64,000 nucleotides of DNA from Astropecten irregularis (taxonomy: Eukaryota > Echinodermata > Asteroidea > Paxillosida > Astropectinidae): the NCBI GenBank assembly GCA_963971285.1, contig OZ020250.1, positions 10,524,499 through 10,588,498 on the forward strand. Direction: 5' to 3'. Made by a program: the position numbers and the translations under genes. Under the pieces are notes generated by a model, which had not been told where the DNA came from, searched no databases, and saw only the letters and a program-made list of their open reading frames with translations. Numbering within the stretch: position 1 is the first letter of the stretch; the number at the start of each line of letters is the position of its first letter. Shown here piece after piece: positions 44,013 to 54,670 of this stretch.

Positions 44013-46701
44013 ATGTGTAGCATTTTCATTATTGTGATACAAACAGTTCATTAATTTCACATTCTGGACTGATGAAGACTGCTTACACATTATAAACTTT
44101 TTATCTGTAATATTTCTACTATTTTACTATTTTGTCTTATATGGCCTACATGTAAAGTGATTGATAACCATAAATATTCACTATGGTATTGACCTATAGC
44201 CTTATTTCATCATATATTTGTTTTGCCATATGTGGGCAGCATCTAAGAAATGATAAAGCCTTCTTTCCATCCTTATTTCCAAGAACAATTATTGTTGTCA
44301 CATACTTTCACTTTGTGATATTGATTGACACCAGGTTGACCAGTGACCTTGAGTGACTTGGTGTTCTGTCTTGATTCTTAGTATTACTGTAACTCCTCAG
44401 TATGAATCATTCCTTGGAAATTAACTTCCTTCAGTTGTTTTATGCCTCAGCATCTGTTTATAAAAAGGCTGCTGAGGGTATGTTAGTACAGTCTTACTGC
44501 TAGCCATCATTGAAGCATAATTGCTTTTCTAGTGCCACATGTTCCCGAACATATGTACTTGAGTTTTTAAACTCAGAGCAGCACATTGTACTCATCATTA
44601 TGTGTATTCCACAATAGAAATAATATTTATCTCTTAAATCAACCTGAGTAATTCTGCTTTGCACATTAAAAATGTACAACTAAGATTCTTGTGCCTTGTA
44701 TCACAAAAATTATCCATCTAAACTTTTAAGAAGAAAGTTTGCTTACAAATGAATTAAAGGTAGTATCATATTGGTGAGAAACCAAAACAGACCTTTTTAC
44801 AGATTTAATATAACTTACAGTTGGTAAGTTGGTGCTGGTAGAAACCTACCGTTAAAATATTTCTGCCCTAAATGGTGTATTTACCCAGAAATTAGTAAAA
44901 CAACAACCGAAAAAGATAAAAAATAAAAGAGAAAAGACATAATTAATACTGCTGCCGTTTTTCACGATTTTCTAAAAAACTGGACACTGTATGGGACTGA
45001 AATTTTCACAGATGACTGTGACTGTATCTTCCTTGATATTTTTGCCCATGAATCTGTACTTCTTTGACAAAGACCAAAGTATGATATTACCTTTAAATTC
45101 AATGTGTATTCCTCTGTGTTCTGCAGATACATTTTTACGCAGTTGTTCCCAGCCATGGTTTACAAATAACGTATTCTTGTTTAAATTGTGAATACAAAAC
45201 CAATTGTTAAAAAAGTGGTAATATAATCTGAGTTTTGCAATAAAATAAAAGTCATTTACAAAAAAATGAAAAGAATCTTCATTTCATATATAACTGTTGT
45301 TTTGGGGTTTCGTCCAAATCGAAATAATATCACTGTCCTAATATTTGTGATGCAAACCAAGAGGAAATAAGCTGTTGTGTAACTGATTCAAAGTCATTGT
45401 CCAAATTCAGTATCCAAAATGGGTTGTTGATTTTCTGCATTTTGTGCTCAGATGACGAAAGACACATAAGCTAATAATTATCATGCGGCAACACATCATA
45501 AAATGATCAGAATTCGAAACGGAATATTTATTTGTCCTCGCCTTCCTGTTCCATAATTATTAAAAATCATCATGCCATTATAAACTGTATACAAATAGGC
45601 CTACAGCTCCGGCAAAACATTCCCCAAGTAACTCGAATGCATAATATGCATGATTATAACGTATGCATGCATAGTATTCAGTATACGTTATACGATAATG
45701 GTAATTTTCTCACATGAGGGCGCACTTTACAATTCGTACGTTCTCACAGCATACAACTATCGAAGAATTAATTGTTTTGTATACCGGTTTAAAACAACAT
45801 CGTACCATGTAAACATCGGGTGGTTTTGCAATTTTTATTTCATCATTATAATGCGACAGTCAATTCTGTGCAACAATTTATATTTATTATCTCATATAAA
45901 AACAATACACGTAAACATGACATCAAGGTATTTTAATCTTTACAGTATTCATCTACAATGTATGTTGTATAATGCTTAAGATTTATCAAAAGCAATTCAA
46001 TTAAGATATTAAGCCTACTTTTAATATACTTGGTCTTGTTTGTGTCTTTTGGGGAAAGAATCATGATCAAAGCTCTTACCACTTTTAAATGACATGATGA
46101 GCTACTTCCTGTTTGACCGGAAGTAGAGGTCACAGAGGTCAAGCAATGAAACACAAATGAAAGACCTTGCCTAACATTGTCTATTGGTGAAAGAATCAAG
46201 ATCATAGCTCTTACCACTTTTAAATGAGGAGCTACTTCCTGTTTGACCGGAAGTTGAGGTCACAGAGGTCAAGCAATGTAACACAAATGAAAGACCTTGC
46301 CTAACATTGTCTATTGGTGAAAGAATCAAGATCATAGCTCTTACCACTTTTAAATGAGGAGCTACTTCCTGTTTGACCGGAAGTAGAGGTCACAGAGGTC
46401 AAGCAGTGTGTCACAAAGAAAGACCCTGCCTAACAATCACTTTTGGTGAAAGAATGAACTTAATATCTTAAACCGTTGATTTTTTGTTGATTTTTGAAGA
46501 TTTTGATTATTAAATTTAAATTGCTTGTCACATGACACCTGATGACGTCACAATGACGAAAAGTTTCGGGAGACAACTACCCTATATGGACTTTCTTCAG
46601 ACCAAGTTTGGTTAAAATCGGCAATTTAAAAGTAGCCAAAGTGCCATCCAGAAAAAGTCTATGGTAACTCAAACGACAAGAAGAAGAAGAAGAAAAAAAA
46701 A
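44013..46701 (+). other. Distal 3' region of copy F
   Basis: The stretch 44100-44690 is F-specific and of unknown nature. The stretches 44690-44757 and 45093-45756 match copy A 18160-18740. From 46037 to 46440 there are three ETS/DR3 units with perfect DR3 at 46127-46141, 46257-46271 and 46387-46401. The stretch 46530-46701 is the AAG-type tail. No coding region was seen. Confidence 0.5.
44758..45092. mobile_element. 335-bp MITE with TTAA duplication, absent from copy A
   Basis: The ends are AGGTAGTATCATA and its near complement TATGATATTACCT, flanked by TTAA at 44754-44757 and 45093-45096. Copy A has an unoccupied site with a single TTAA at about 18243-18246. The interior is a relative of the repeat upstream of the coding start (4437-4860), sharing the CCCATGAATCTGTACTTCTT segment in part. 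Confidence 0.8.
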
Positions 46702-47981
46702 CTAGAAATTGTGTCTGTTGAAAACAGAACACAAGGCTTTTCCGTTTTATAGAAAAATCAACATAACCTTATACACACAAAGACATTTGATTAAGATCTT
46801 ATGTTTTATACTTTTGAAGTATGCACCTTTAATCATACACTCACGTGACTTGGTCATATTTCTGTCACAGAAAAAGACCTTGCCTAAGATTGATATTTGG
46901 TGAAAGAATCATGATCCTAGCTCTTACCACTTTTAAATGAGGAGCTACTTCCTGTTTGACCGGAAGTAGAGGTCACAGAGGTCAAACAATGTGTTACAAA
47001 GAAAGAGCTTGGCTTACATTGATATTTGGTGAAAGAATCATGATCATAGCTCTTACCACTTTTAAATGAGGAGCTACTTCCTGTTTGACCGGAAGTAGAG
47101 GTCACAGAGGTCAAGCAATGTGTCACAAATGGAAGACCTTGCCTAACATTGTCTATTGGTGAAAGAATCATGATCATAGCTATTACCACTTTTAAATGAG
47201 GAGCTACTTCCTGTTTGACCGGAAGTAGAGGTCACAGAGGTCAAGCAATGTGTAACAAATGAAAGACCTTGCCTAACATTGTCTATTGGTGAAAGAATCA
47301 TGATCTTAGCTCTTACCACTTTTAAATGAGGAGCTACTTCCTGTTTGACCGGAAGTAGAGGTCACAGAGGTCAAGCAATGTGTCACAAATGGAAGACCTT
47401 GCCTAACATTGTCTATTGGTGAAAGAATCATGATCATAGCTATTACCACTTTTAAATGAGGAGCTACTTCCTGTTTGACCGGAAGTAGAGGTCACAGAGG
47501 TCAAGCAATGTGTAACAAATGAAAGACCTTGCCTAACATTGTCTATTGGTGAAAGAATCATGATCTTAGCTCTTACCACTTTTAAATGAGGAGCTACTTC
47601 CTGTTTGACCGGAAGTAGAGGTCACAGAGGTCAAGCAATGTGTCACAAAGTAAGACCCTGCCTAATAATCACTATTGGTGAAAGAATGAACTTAATATCT
47701 CAAACCGTTGATTTTTGGTTGATTTTTGAAGATTTTGATTATTAAATTTGAATTGCTTGTCACATGACACCTGATGACGTCACAATGACGAAAAGTTTCG
47801 GGAGACAACTACCCTATATAGACTTCCTTCAGACCAAGTTTGGTTAAAATCGGCAATTTAAAAGTAGCCAAAGTGCCATCCAGAAAAAGTCTATGGTAAC
47901 TCAAACGACAAGAAGAAGAAGAAGAAAAAAAAAAAAAATCAGAACAAAAACAATACCTTTTCCGTTGAACACGGAAAAGCC
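46702..47981 (+). mobile_element. Short non-autonomous element G
   Basis: Left terminus CTAGAAATTGTG at 46702; hairpin at 47956-47981, followed by a second hairpin at 48006-48031 that may be the displaced end of copy F. It contains six ETS/DR3 units arranged partly as a 260-bp dimer repeated twice, then a CRE-bearing tail. It has no coding capacity. Confidence 0.75.
46870..47660 (+). repeat. 130-bp tandem repeat with DR3 and ETS-like motifs
   Basis: Each unit contains ACTTCC, TGTTTGACC, GGAAGT (an ETS-like inverted repeat), then AGGTCACAGAGGTCA (AGGTCA twice with a 3-base spacer, a perfect DR3). Perfect DR3 copies start at 46970, 47099, 47229, 47359, 47489 and 47619. DR3 is the binding geometry of VDR/PXR-type nuclear receptors. 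Binding here is an inference. Confidence 0.8.
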
Positions 47982-48033
47982 AAAAAAATCAGAACAAAAA
48001 CAATACCTTTTCCGTTGAACACGGAAAAGCCAA

Positions 48034-50748
48034 CTAGAGGTTGTGTCTGTTGAAAACAGAACACATGGCTTTTCCGCATATGATTCATAAAAAAAACTGT
48101 CAAATTAATTCATATTACCTATTTTGTTTGATTAAGACATGGTTTAATAGAATCCATATTTCAATGTAGAAAACTAAACATTTAACCCATTTGTTGCAGG
48201 GTTGATGAAACAAATTGCTTGTCAATTAGAATTGTGTCACAGAGAAAGACCTTGCATAACATTGACTTATGGTGAAAGAATCATGATCATAGCTCTTACC
48301 ACTTTCAAATGATATGTTACTTCCTTTTTGACCGGAAGTAGAGGTCACAGGGGTCAACCAATGTGTCACATAGAAAGACCTTGCCTAACATTCATTTTTG
48401 GTGAAAGAATTATGATCATAGCTTTTACCACTTTTAAATCAGAAGCTACTTCCTGTTTGACCGGAAGTAGAGGTCACAGAGGTCAAGCAATGTATCACAA
48501 AGAAAGACCCTGCCTAACAATCACGTTTGGTGAAAGAATCAACTTAATATCTCAATCCGTTGATTTTCTGTTGATTTTCAAATAAAATACTGACACCACC
48601 GCAGTTTCTTGTTTTAATCCAAAGAGGGCGCCATTCAAAACCGTGTGCTCGATTCATGCATTACTTGAAAGGTAGATTTTTACGCATGCGTAGTTTTCTT
48701 GTCAAAACAGTATTTACGCTGGCAACTATGATAAGGAAATGAAGGAGAATACGGCATATATATAACACAGGCAATCAACCACATGCCCGCGCCTTGCATT
48801 TAATGACCAATATTTTTACGTACAAGTCAATGGGCTAACGTGAAAAATATTTTTTAAAAATCATAAAAAATAAAGAAATGACGCTGTCTTGACGTAACTT
48901 CATAATTACTATTCCGAACCTCCATTTTACCAACCTACCAATTTTCAAGGCGATCGGCCGTTCCTACTATGCGTTATAAAAATCGCATTTTTTATGACGT
49001 CATGATGACGTCACCGAATTTTTGTCTATGCAGTGTTCATCTATGGTGTATGCTGAAGAATTATCAAAAGGAAATTCAAAAAAATCTTCTTTCGTTTACT
49101 AGATATCGTTAAAAGAACTTTAATGACCCAAAATTTCAATAAATCATAAAAAATCAGGGAATGACGTCATGATGACGTCATTGACATTTTTCGATATAAC
49201 ACTTCCCGACTTAGATACATACCAAGTTTCAACTCAATCGGACTTAGGGTTCGCTCATAATTGATGTCTGAAGTTTGCCCCTTTAAGACACTGTCACGTG
49301 ACACCTGATGACGTCATGACGATGTAAAGTTTCGGCAACCAACTACGCGGTGGGGACTTTGTTTTGACCAAGTTTGATTAAAATCGGCAATTTAAAAGTG
49401 GCCAAAGTGGCACCGAGAATGCACATGTGCTTTGTCTATAGGAATTCCAACGACAAGAAGAAGAAGAACTAGACCTGTGTTTGTTGGTAACAAACACTGA
49501 GCTGTTTCGCGTTTGTTTTAATAAAAAAAATGAACTTGTACACAATTGGCCCAGAGAAAAAGCAGTGTCTTTATTGTCGTAAACAACTATCACGAGCGTC
49601 GTCACTCGTCCATCAATACACGTATACACATACACACGACCATGAGAAACACAGAAATGGCCGAGTCTACTTTAGTATGTATATTATGTACATACATATA
49701 GTATGTACGGTTGTGCTTATGGGCGGTGGAAACAGCTATATGACTGATTTTCTAGCTCATCGTGCTACGTCTACGTGTACACAATTGGCTTACTAGTATT
49801 GATAGCCATATCAGCGGTCTAAAAAGTTCCAAAGCCCGTGTTTTGTGTTATGTTTGGACTCTAAATTGCAAAATTAATTATTAAAAAAATCAATAAAAAT
49901 CAGGCGATGACGTCAACATGACGTCACTTCACATTAGGGATACTTTTACCATTTCCTACCAACCCATTAAGTTTCATTATGATTGGATATTCGCTTATAT
50001 GTGTTTCCTGGAAAAAATGGCAAAATTAAATATTCAAAAATCGATAAAAAATCAGCCAATGACGTCATCGTAACGTCACTTCACATTTATAATACTAGTA
50101 CCATTCCCCACCTACCCTCCAAATTTCATCACCATCGGATATTCCCTTATATGTGAATCTGAAAATCGGCTTTTTGATGACGTCATCATGACGTCACACC
50201 TTTTTGGTATTTTGTGGCATGTGCCTATAGCCTAACAAACATTTTGCCGAAAGAATTTCGAAAATACGATTTGTCGTTCATGAGATATAAAGAAAAGGTC
50301 CAAAAATTGAATAATTCATATAAAATCACACGATGACGTTATCAACACGTGACTGCATTTTTTGTCTGTAACACGTCCCCATATACTTACATACCAAGTT
50401 TGAGTTGCATCGGACTTGCCGTTCCGGAGAAAAAGAGCTCTGAAATTTGCACGTTTAGAATGACGTCATGGTGCACGTGATGACGTCATGATGACGAAAT
50501 TGTTCGGCATGCGATTCGGGGTGGTGGTCTAACTATGTGCCAAGTATGAAGTTGATCGGAATTAACGTAAGGGTAGAAGTGACTTGTAGAAAAAAAAATG
50601 TGCATTGTCTATGGGAAAAAAGTGGAAAAAAAAAAATAAGAAAAAAAAAAATAAGAAAAACAAAAGCTGTTCCGCTGCATGCGAAACAGCTAAAAAAAAA
50701 AAAAATCAGAACAAAAACAATACCTTTTCCGTTGAACACGGAAAAGCC
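48034..50748 (+). mobile_element. Short non-autonomous element H, interrupted by element I
   Basis: Left terminus CTAGAGGTTGTG at 48034; matching right-end hairpin at 50723-50748. Between them the AAG tail (about 49454-49468) is split by variant element I (49469-50691), after which the A-run, ATCAGAACAAAAAC and hairpin of H resume. It contains ETS/DR3 units (perfect DR3 at 48471-48485), the ACGCATGCGT/TATATAA segment and CRE pairs. Confidence 0.8.
49469..50691 (+). mobile_element. Variant-family non-autonomous element I nested in H
   Basis: Left terminus CTAGACC, with hairpin arms GTGTTTGTT and AACAAACAC and subterminal repeat AGCTGTTTCGC. The right-end hairpin at 50665-50691 ends GCGAAACAGCT, complementary to that subterminal repeat. 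Its interior differs from the main family but also carries TGACGTCA-like sites (about 49907, 50059, 50177). It has no coding capacity. It is a related but distinct subfamily with compensated changes at both ends. Confidence 0.8.
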
Positions 50749-50750
50749 AA

Positions 50751-51933
50751 CTAGAAATTGTGTCTGTTGAAAACAGAACACAAGGCTTTTCCGTTTTATA
50801 GAAAAATCAACATAACCTTATACACACAAAGACATTTGATTAAGATCTTAAGTTTTATACTTTTGAAGTATGCACCTTTAATCATACACTCACGTGACTT
50901 GGTCATATTTCTGTCACAAAGAAAGACCTTGCCTAACATTGACTTTTGGCGAAAGAATCATGATCATAGCCCTTACAACTTTTAAATCAGAAGCTACTTC
51001 CTGTTTGACCGGAAGTAGAGGTCGTAGAGGTCAAGCAATGTATCACAAATGAAAGACCTTGCCTAAAATTGTCTATTGGTGAAAGAATCATGATCATCAT
51101 CATCTTACCACTTTTAAATAAGGAGCTACTTCCTGTTTGACCGGATGTAGAGGTCACAGAGGTCAAGCAATGTGTCACAATGAAAGACCTTGCCTAACAT
51201 TGACTTTTGGTGAAAGAATCATGATCACATCTCTTACCACTTTTAAATGAGGAGCTACTTCATGTTTGCCCTGTACAAGTCAATGGGCTATAACGTGAAA
51301 AATATTTTTAAAAATCATAAAAAATTAAAAAATGACGCTGTCTTGACGTAACTTCAGAATTACAATCCCGAACCTCCAATCCACCAATGTACCAATTTTC
51401 AAGGCGATCGGCCGTTCCTGCTATGTGTTATAAAAATCGCATTTTTTTATGACGTCATGATGATGTCACCGAATTTTTGTCTATGCAGTGTTCATCTATG
51501 GTGTATGCTGAAGAATTATCAAAAAGAAATTCAAAGATATCTTGTTTCGTTTACAAGATATCGTTAAAAGAACTTTAATGACCCAAAATTTCAATAAATC
51601 ATAAAAAATCGAGGAATGACGTAATGATGACGTCATTGCAATTTTTCGATATAACACTTCCCAACTTAGATACATACCAAGTTTCAACTCAATCGGACTT
51701 AGGGTTCATTCATAATTGATGTCTGAAGTTTGCCCCTTTAAGACACTGTCACGTGACACCTGATGACGTCATGATGACGAAAAGTTTCGATGCACATTGA
51801 CGCTATTGGGACTTTGTTTTGACCAAGTTTGGTTAAGATCGGCTGTTTAAAAATGGCCAAAGTGGGGTCTAGAATGCCCCTGTGCTTTGTCTATAGGAAT
51901 TCCAACGACAAGAAGAAGAAGAAGAAGAAAAAA
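50751..51933 (+). mobile_element. Short non-autonomous element J
   Basis: Left terminus at 50751 directly follows the GCCAA end of H. It closely resembles element B in order: ETS/DR3 units (perfect DR3 at 51151-51165), CRE pairs, AAG tail (about 51905-51930). Its tail is followed by element K without a hairpin. Confidence 0.7.
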
Positions 51934-53279
51934 CTAGAGGTTGTGTCTGTTGAAAACAGAACACATGGCTTTTCCGCATATAGAATATTTCTCAAATTAA
52001 ATACACTTCGCTGATGTTGTTTGATTCAGCAAATAAATGATATCGTCTTCGGGAAATGATTTCTCGTTTTAATCAAAAGAGGGCGTTATTCAAAACCGTG
52101 CGCTCGGAAAATACGGGTGCAGCCAAGTAAATACATGTAGTGGCCAAATGGGTCCGCCGAGCTCATGAATAAAAGTTAAGCACTCAATATATTTGAAATA
52201 AGAGAGTTGTGAGAGCTATGAAAATGAAGGATTGAAGAAATATGGCACTGGACCTCCTGCCCGGTCTCTGGGCTTCCATTTGTGACCATTTTTGATGCAA
52301 TTGGGTGAGAAAGTGGGTCTATTTCAGCCGCTTTGCAGAGGGATGTTTTTTTTTTAATGGCTCCTTTGACTGGAGTGATCCGTACCTTGTTTTAGGGGTG
52401 GTCAGCTGAGAATGAGTATAACTCAAAAATTCAACCGTCACCCTACCATAAAATGAAAAGAAAATGAAAGGTTACATGTTCATCATCATTTTTCTGTGCA
52501 ACTTGAAAAGCTGTGAGAGTTCTGTATATTTTTTAACGATTTTTGAAGTTTGGGGATTTATCACTGTTGTCCACGGGAGTTTATTTACTTGGGTGCAACC
52601 TTACGTACTGAAAACGGTATAAGTAGATTGCTGCGCGTGCGTGGTTGTCTGGTCAAAACACGGGTCCAAATCAGCATTTACGCATCTTTGCTGGCAACTA
52701 TGATAAGGAAGTAAATAAAAAAACGGCATATATAATCCAGGCAATCAAACATCTGGACGCGCCTTGTATTTATGTTGTTTAAATCGTGGGTTTTATTTAA
52801 TGACCAATATTTTCACGTACAGAGCAACCTACATCGACTATAATTTCGATTAAGATTTGGTGCTGGTATTTAATGATATATAAAAGGAATTACGTGCAAA
52901 CTATGGCAAGTGTAAACGACGTTTTGTGTCACGGAATCGGACATGTGCATTGTATGTTATACACAGTGAATTGCGTGCGTAGGCCTACATGTACACTGTA
53001 CATAGTGCATGAGAAATTGATCGAGCTTTATGTTTTGTACAACGACCACGTTCACGTAATCTGTGTACAAAGTGAACGGGCTATAAAATATTTTTAAAAA
53101 ATCATATAAAATCAAGTTTTGACGTCATGATGGTGAAAAGTTTCGGGGCACAACTACCCTATATGGACTTCATTCAGACCAAGTTTGGTTAAGATCGGCT
53201 GTTTTAAAGTAACCAAAGTGCCGCGCAGAAAAATCTGTGTACAAATTCTATGGGCCACAGAACAAACTCAAAAAAAATA
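51934..53279 (+). mobile_element. Short non-autonomous element K, carrying a TIR insertion
   Basis: Left terminus CTAGAGG at 51934. It contains a TATATAA segment at 52729 and a tail with AAGTTTGGTTAAGATCGGC, ending in the A-rich stretch used by the next element. Its tail end matches the flank of copy A (849-888). A 486-bp inverted-repeat insertion interrupts it. Confidence 0.65.
52115..52600. mobile_element. MITE-like insertion with about 19-bp TIRs
   Basis: GGGTGCAGCCAAGTAAATA at the left and its near complement (TATTTACTTGGGTGCAACC) at the right, with two mismatches. Related elements (48660, 25320) lack this sequence at the corresponding place. The target duplication is unclear (perhaps TAC). 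No ORF of note was seen. Confidence 0.65.
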
Positions 53280-54440
53280 CTAGAGGTTGTGTCTGTTGAA
53301 AACAGAACACATGGCTTTTCCGCATATGATATAAAATATTTCAAAAATTAATACACATCGCGTATTTTGTTTTTGATTTAAAAGTGACCATGTCTCAATG
53401 TTGTTTAACCCATTATAGTCGCATGGTTAATGGATCTAGTCCCTAATTGAAGACACTGTCATTCAGTTGGACATATACCATGACATCATTATGATGACGT
53501 TGGAGGACCTGGGTGCTTTTGAGGATACATCATTATGCAAATGACACAAAATCATTTTGCGAGTACAAAATAGTTAGCGTATACAACATCATTAACAAAT
53601 ACAACATCATTAGCCAATACAAATTCATTTGTGAATACAAATTCATTTGCAAATAGAAAATCATTGGCGAACACAAAATCATTTGCGAATACAAAATCAT
53701 TTATTGCCAGTACGTAATCATTTTGTGTATTCATTTGTCGAAGACGATATCATATGCGAATTCGGAAAATTATTTTGTATTCGTTAATAATGATCTTCTT
53801 CGACATTCTTGAAGGCGATATCAGATGCGAATAGAAAACATTTGCAAATACTAATTCATATGTGAATACAAAATCATTTTGCGTATTCGCATATCGTCTA
53901 CGACAAATGATTGCGTGAAGATGACATCTTTTGCGAATACGAAATCAATATCGAATACCAATCATTTGGAGAACATGATTGCATGAAACGAATTTGCTTC
54001 CATGTAATGAACTTCAGTATTAAACTGATTGCCACGTATAGAAAAACACGCCTACAAGGTCTAGGGGAAAGGACGTGACATTTACTTGTTCATGTGTAAA
54101 ACTGTATCATCAAATTGCCACGTACAAAAAGACAAAGTCTATGGATCTTTGCAGTTTTCCAATACAACTCTTTCCAAGTATTATATTATAAAGTTGTACA
54201 TGAATTTACTTAACACGACCCATAAAATGACGTACAATACTCCTCAACCTACATTGAAAACATTTAGATTAAGATTTTGGATGCTGGTATACGTACGTGC
54301 ATTGGCAAGATGAAATACGAGTTGTAAGTCACGACATTGTTTTACACAGGGAAAGATTGACGTAGGTACAGTGTATGAGAATTCCCGAATTCGAGCAACA
54401 TAATGTTTTGCACATGACCATTAATTTCACGTAAACTGTG
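53280..54440 (+). mobile_element. Short non-autonomous element L (right end unclear)
   Basis: Left terminus CTAGAGG at 53280. It contains an 18-bp-type minisatellite (53545-53960) and a block homologous to 23290-23750 of element C. Its AAG tail and hairpin are not seen, so the right end may be truncated. Confidence 0.5.
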
Positions 54441-54670
54441 TACAAAGTTACAGACCAGTAAATAGGTTCAAATCAGTCCGCAATTTTTTGTATACCCTCA
54501 AAATTTTTCTTTATAAGAACATTTTCTGAACCTTACATGGGAATTCCTGTAGAACACAATTAAACAACTTGGTCACTAGAGTTTGGACTTTTACTTTTAA
54601 GTTGTTTGGATGAATTCCGACCCTAAATTCGCTCTACTTTTGCATGCAGTGGAGGGATAATCCAGACAAG
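54441..54670. other. Unassigned spacer
   Basis: Unique within the window, with no coding region, repeat or motif that I can identify. It leads into the 914-bp duplicated tail. Confidence 0.4.

Larger units (their letters stand above)
27326..46701 (+). mobile_element. Giant Helentron-like element, copy F (about 19.4 kb)
   Basis: It has the same left terminus as copies A and M, with a different flank (the tail of element E). It contains the leader, an intact giant ORF (30876-40604), a two-block 75-bp minisatellite, a MITE absent from copy A (44758-45092), three ETS/DR3 units and an AAG tail ending at 46701, where element G starts. The ORF's first third is nearly identical to copy A and the rest is clearly more diverged, suggesting a recombinant history. 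Confidence 0.75.

Noticed and set aside
46870-47660. CRISPR-like array
   Set aside because: Units are directly adjacent with no unique spacers, in a eukaryotic transposon context; it is a tandem repeat.
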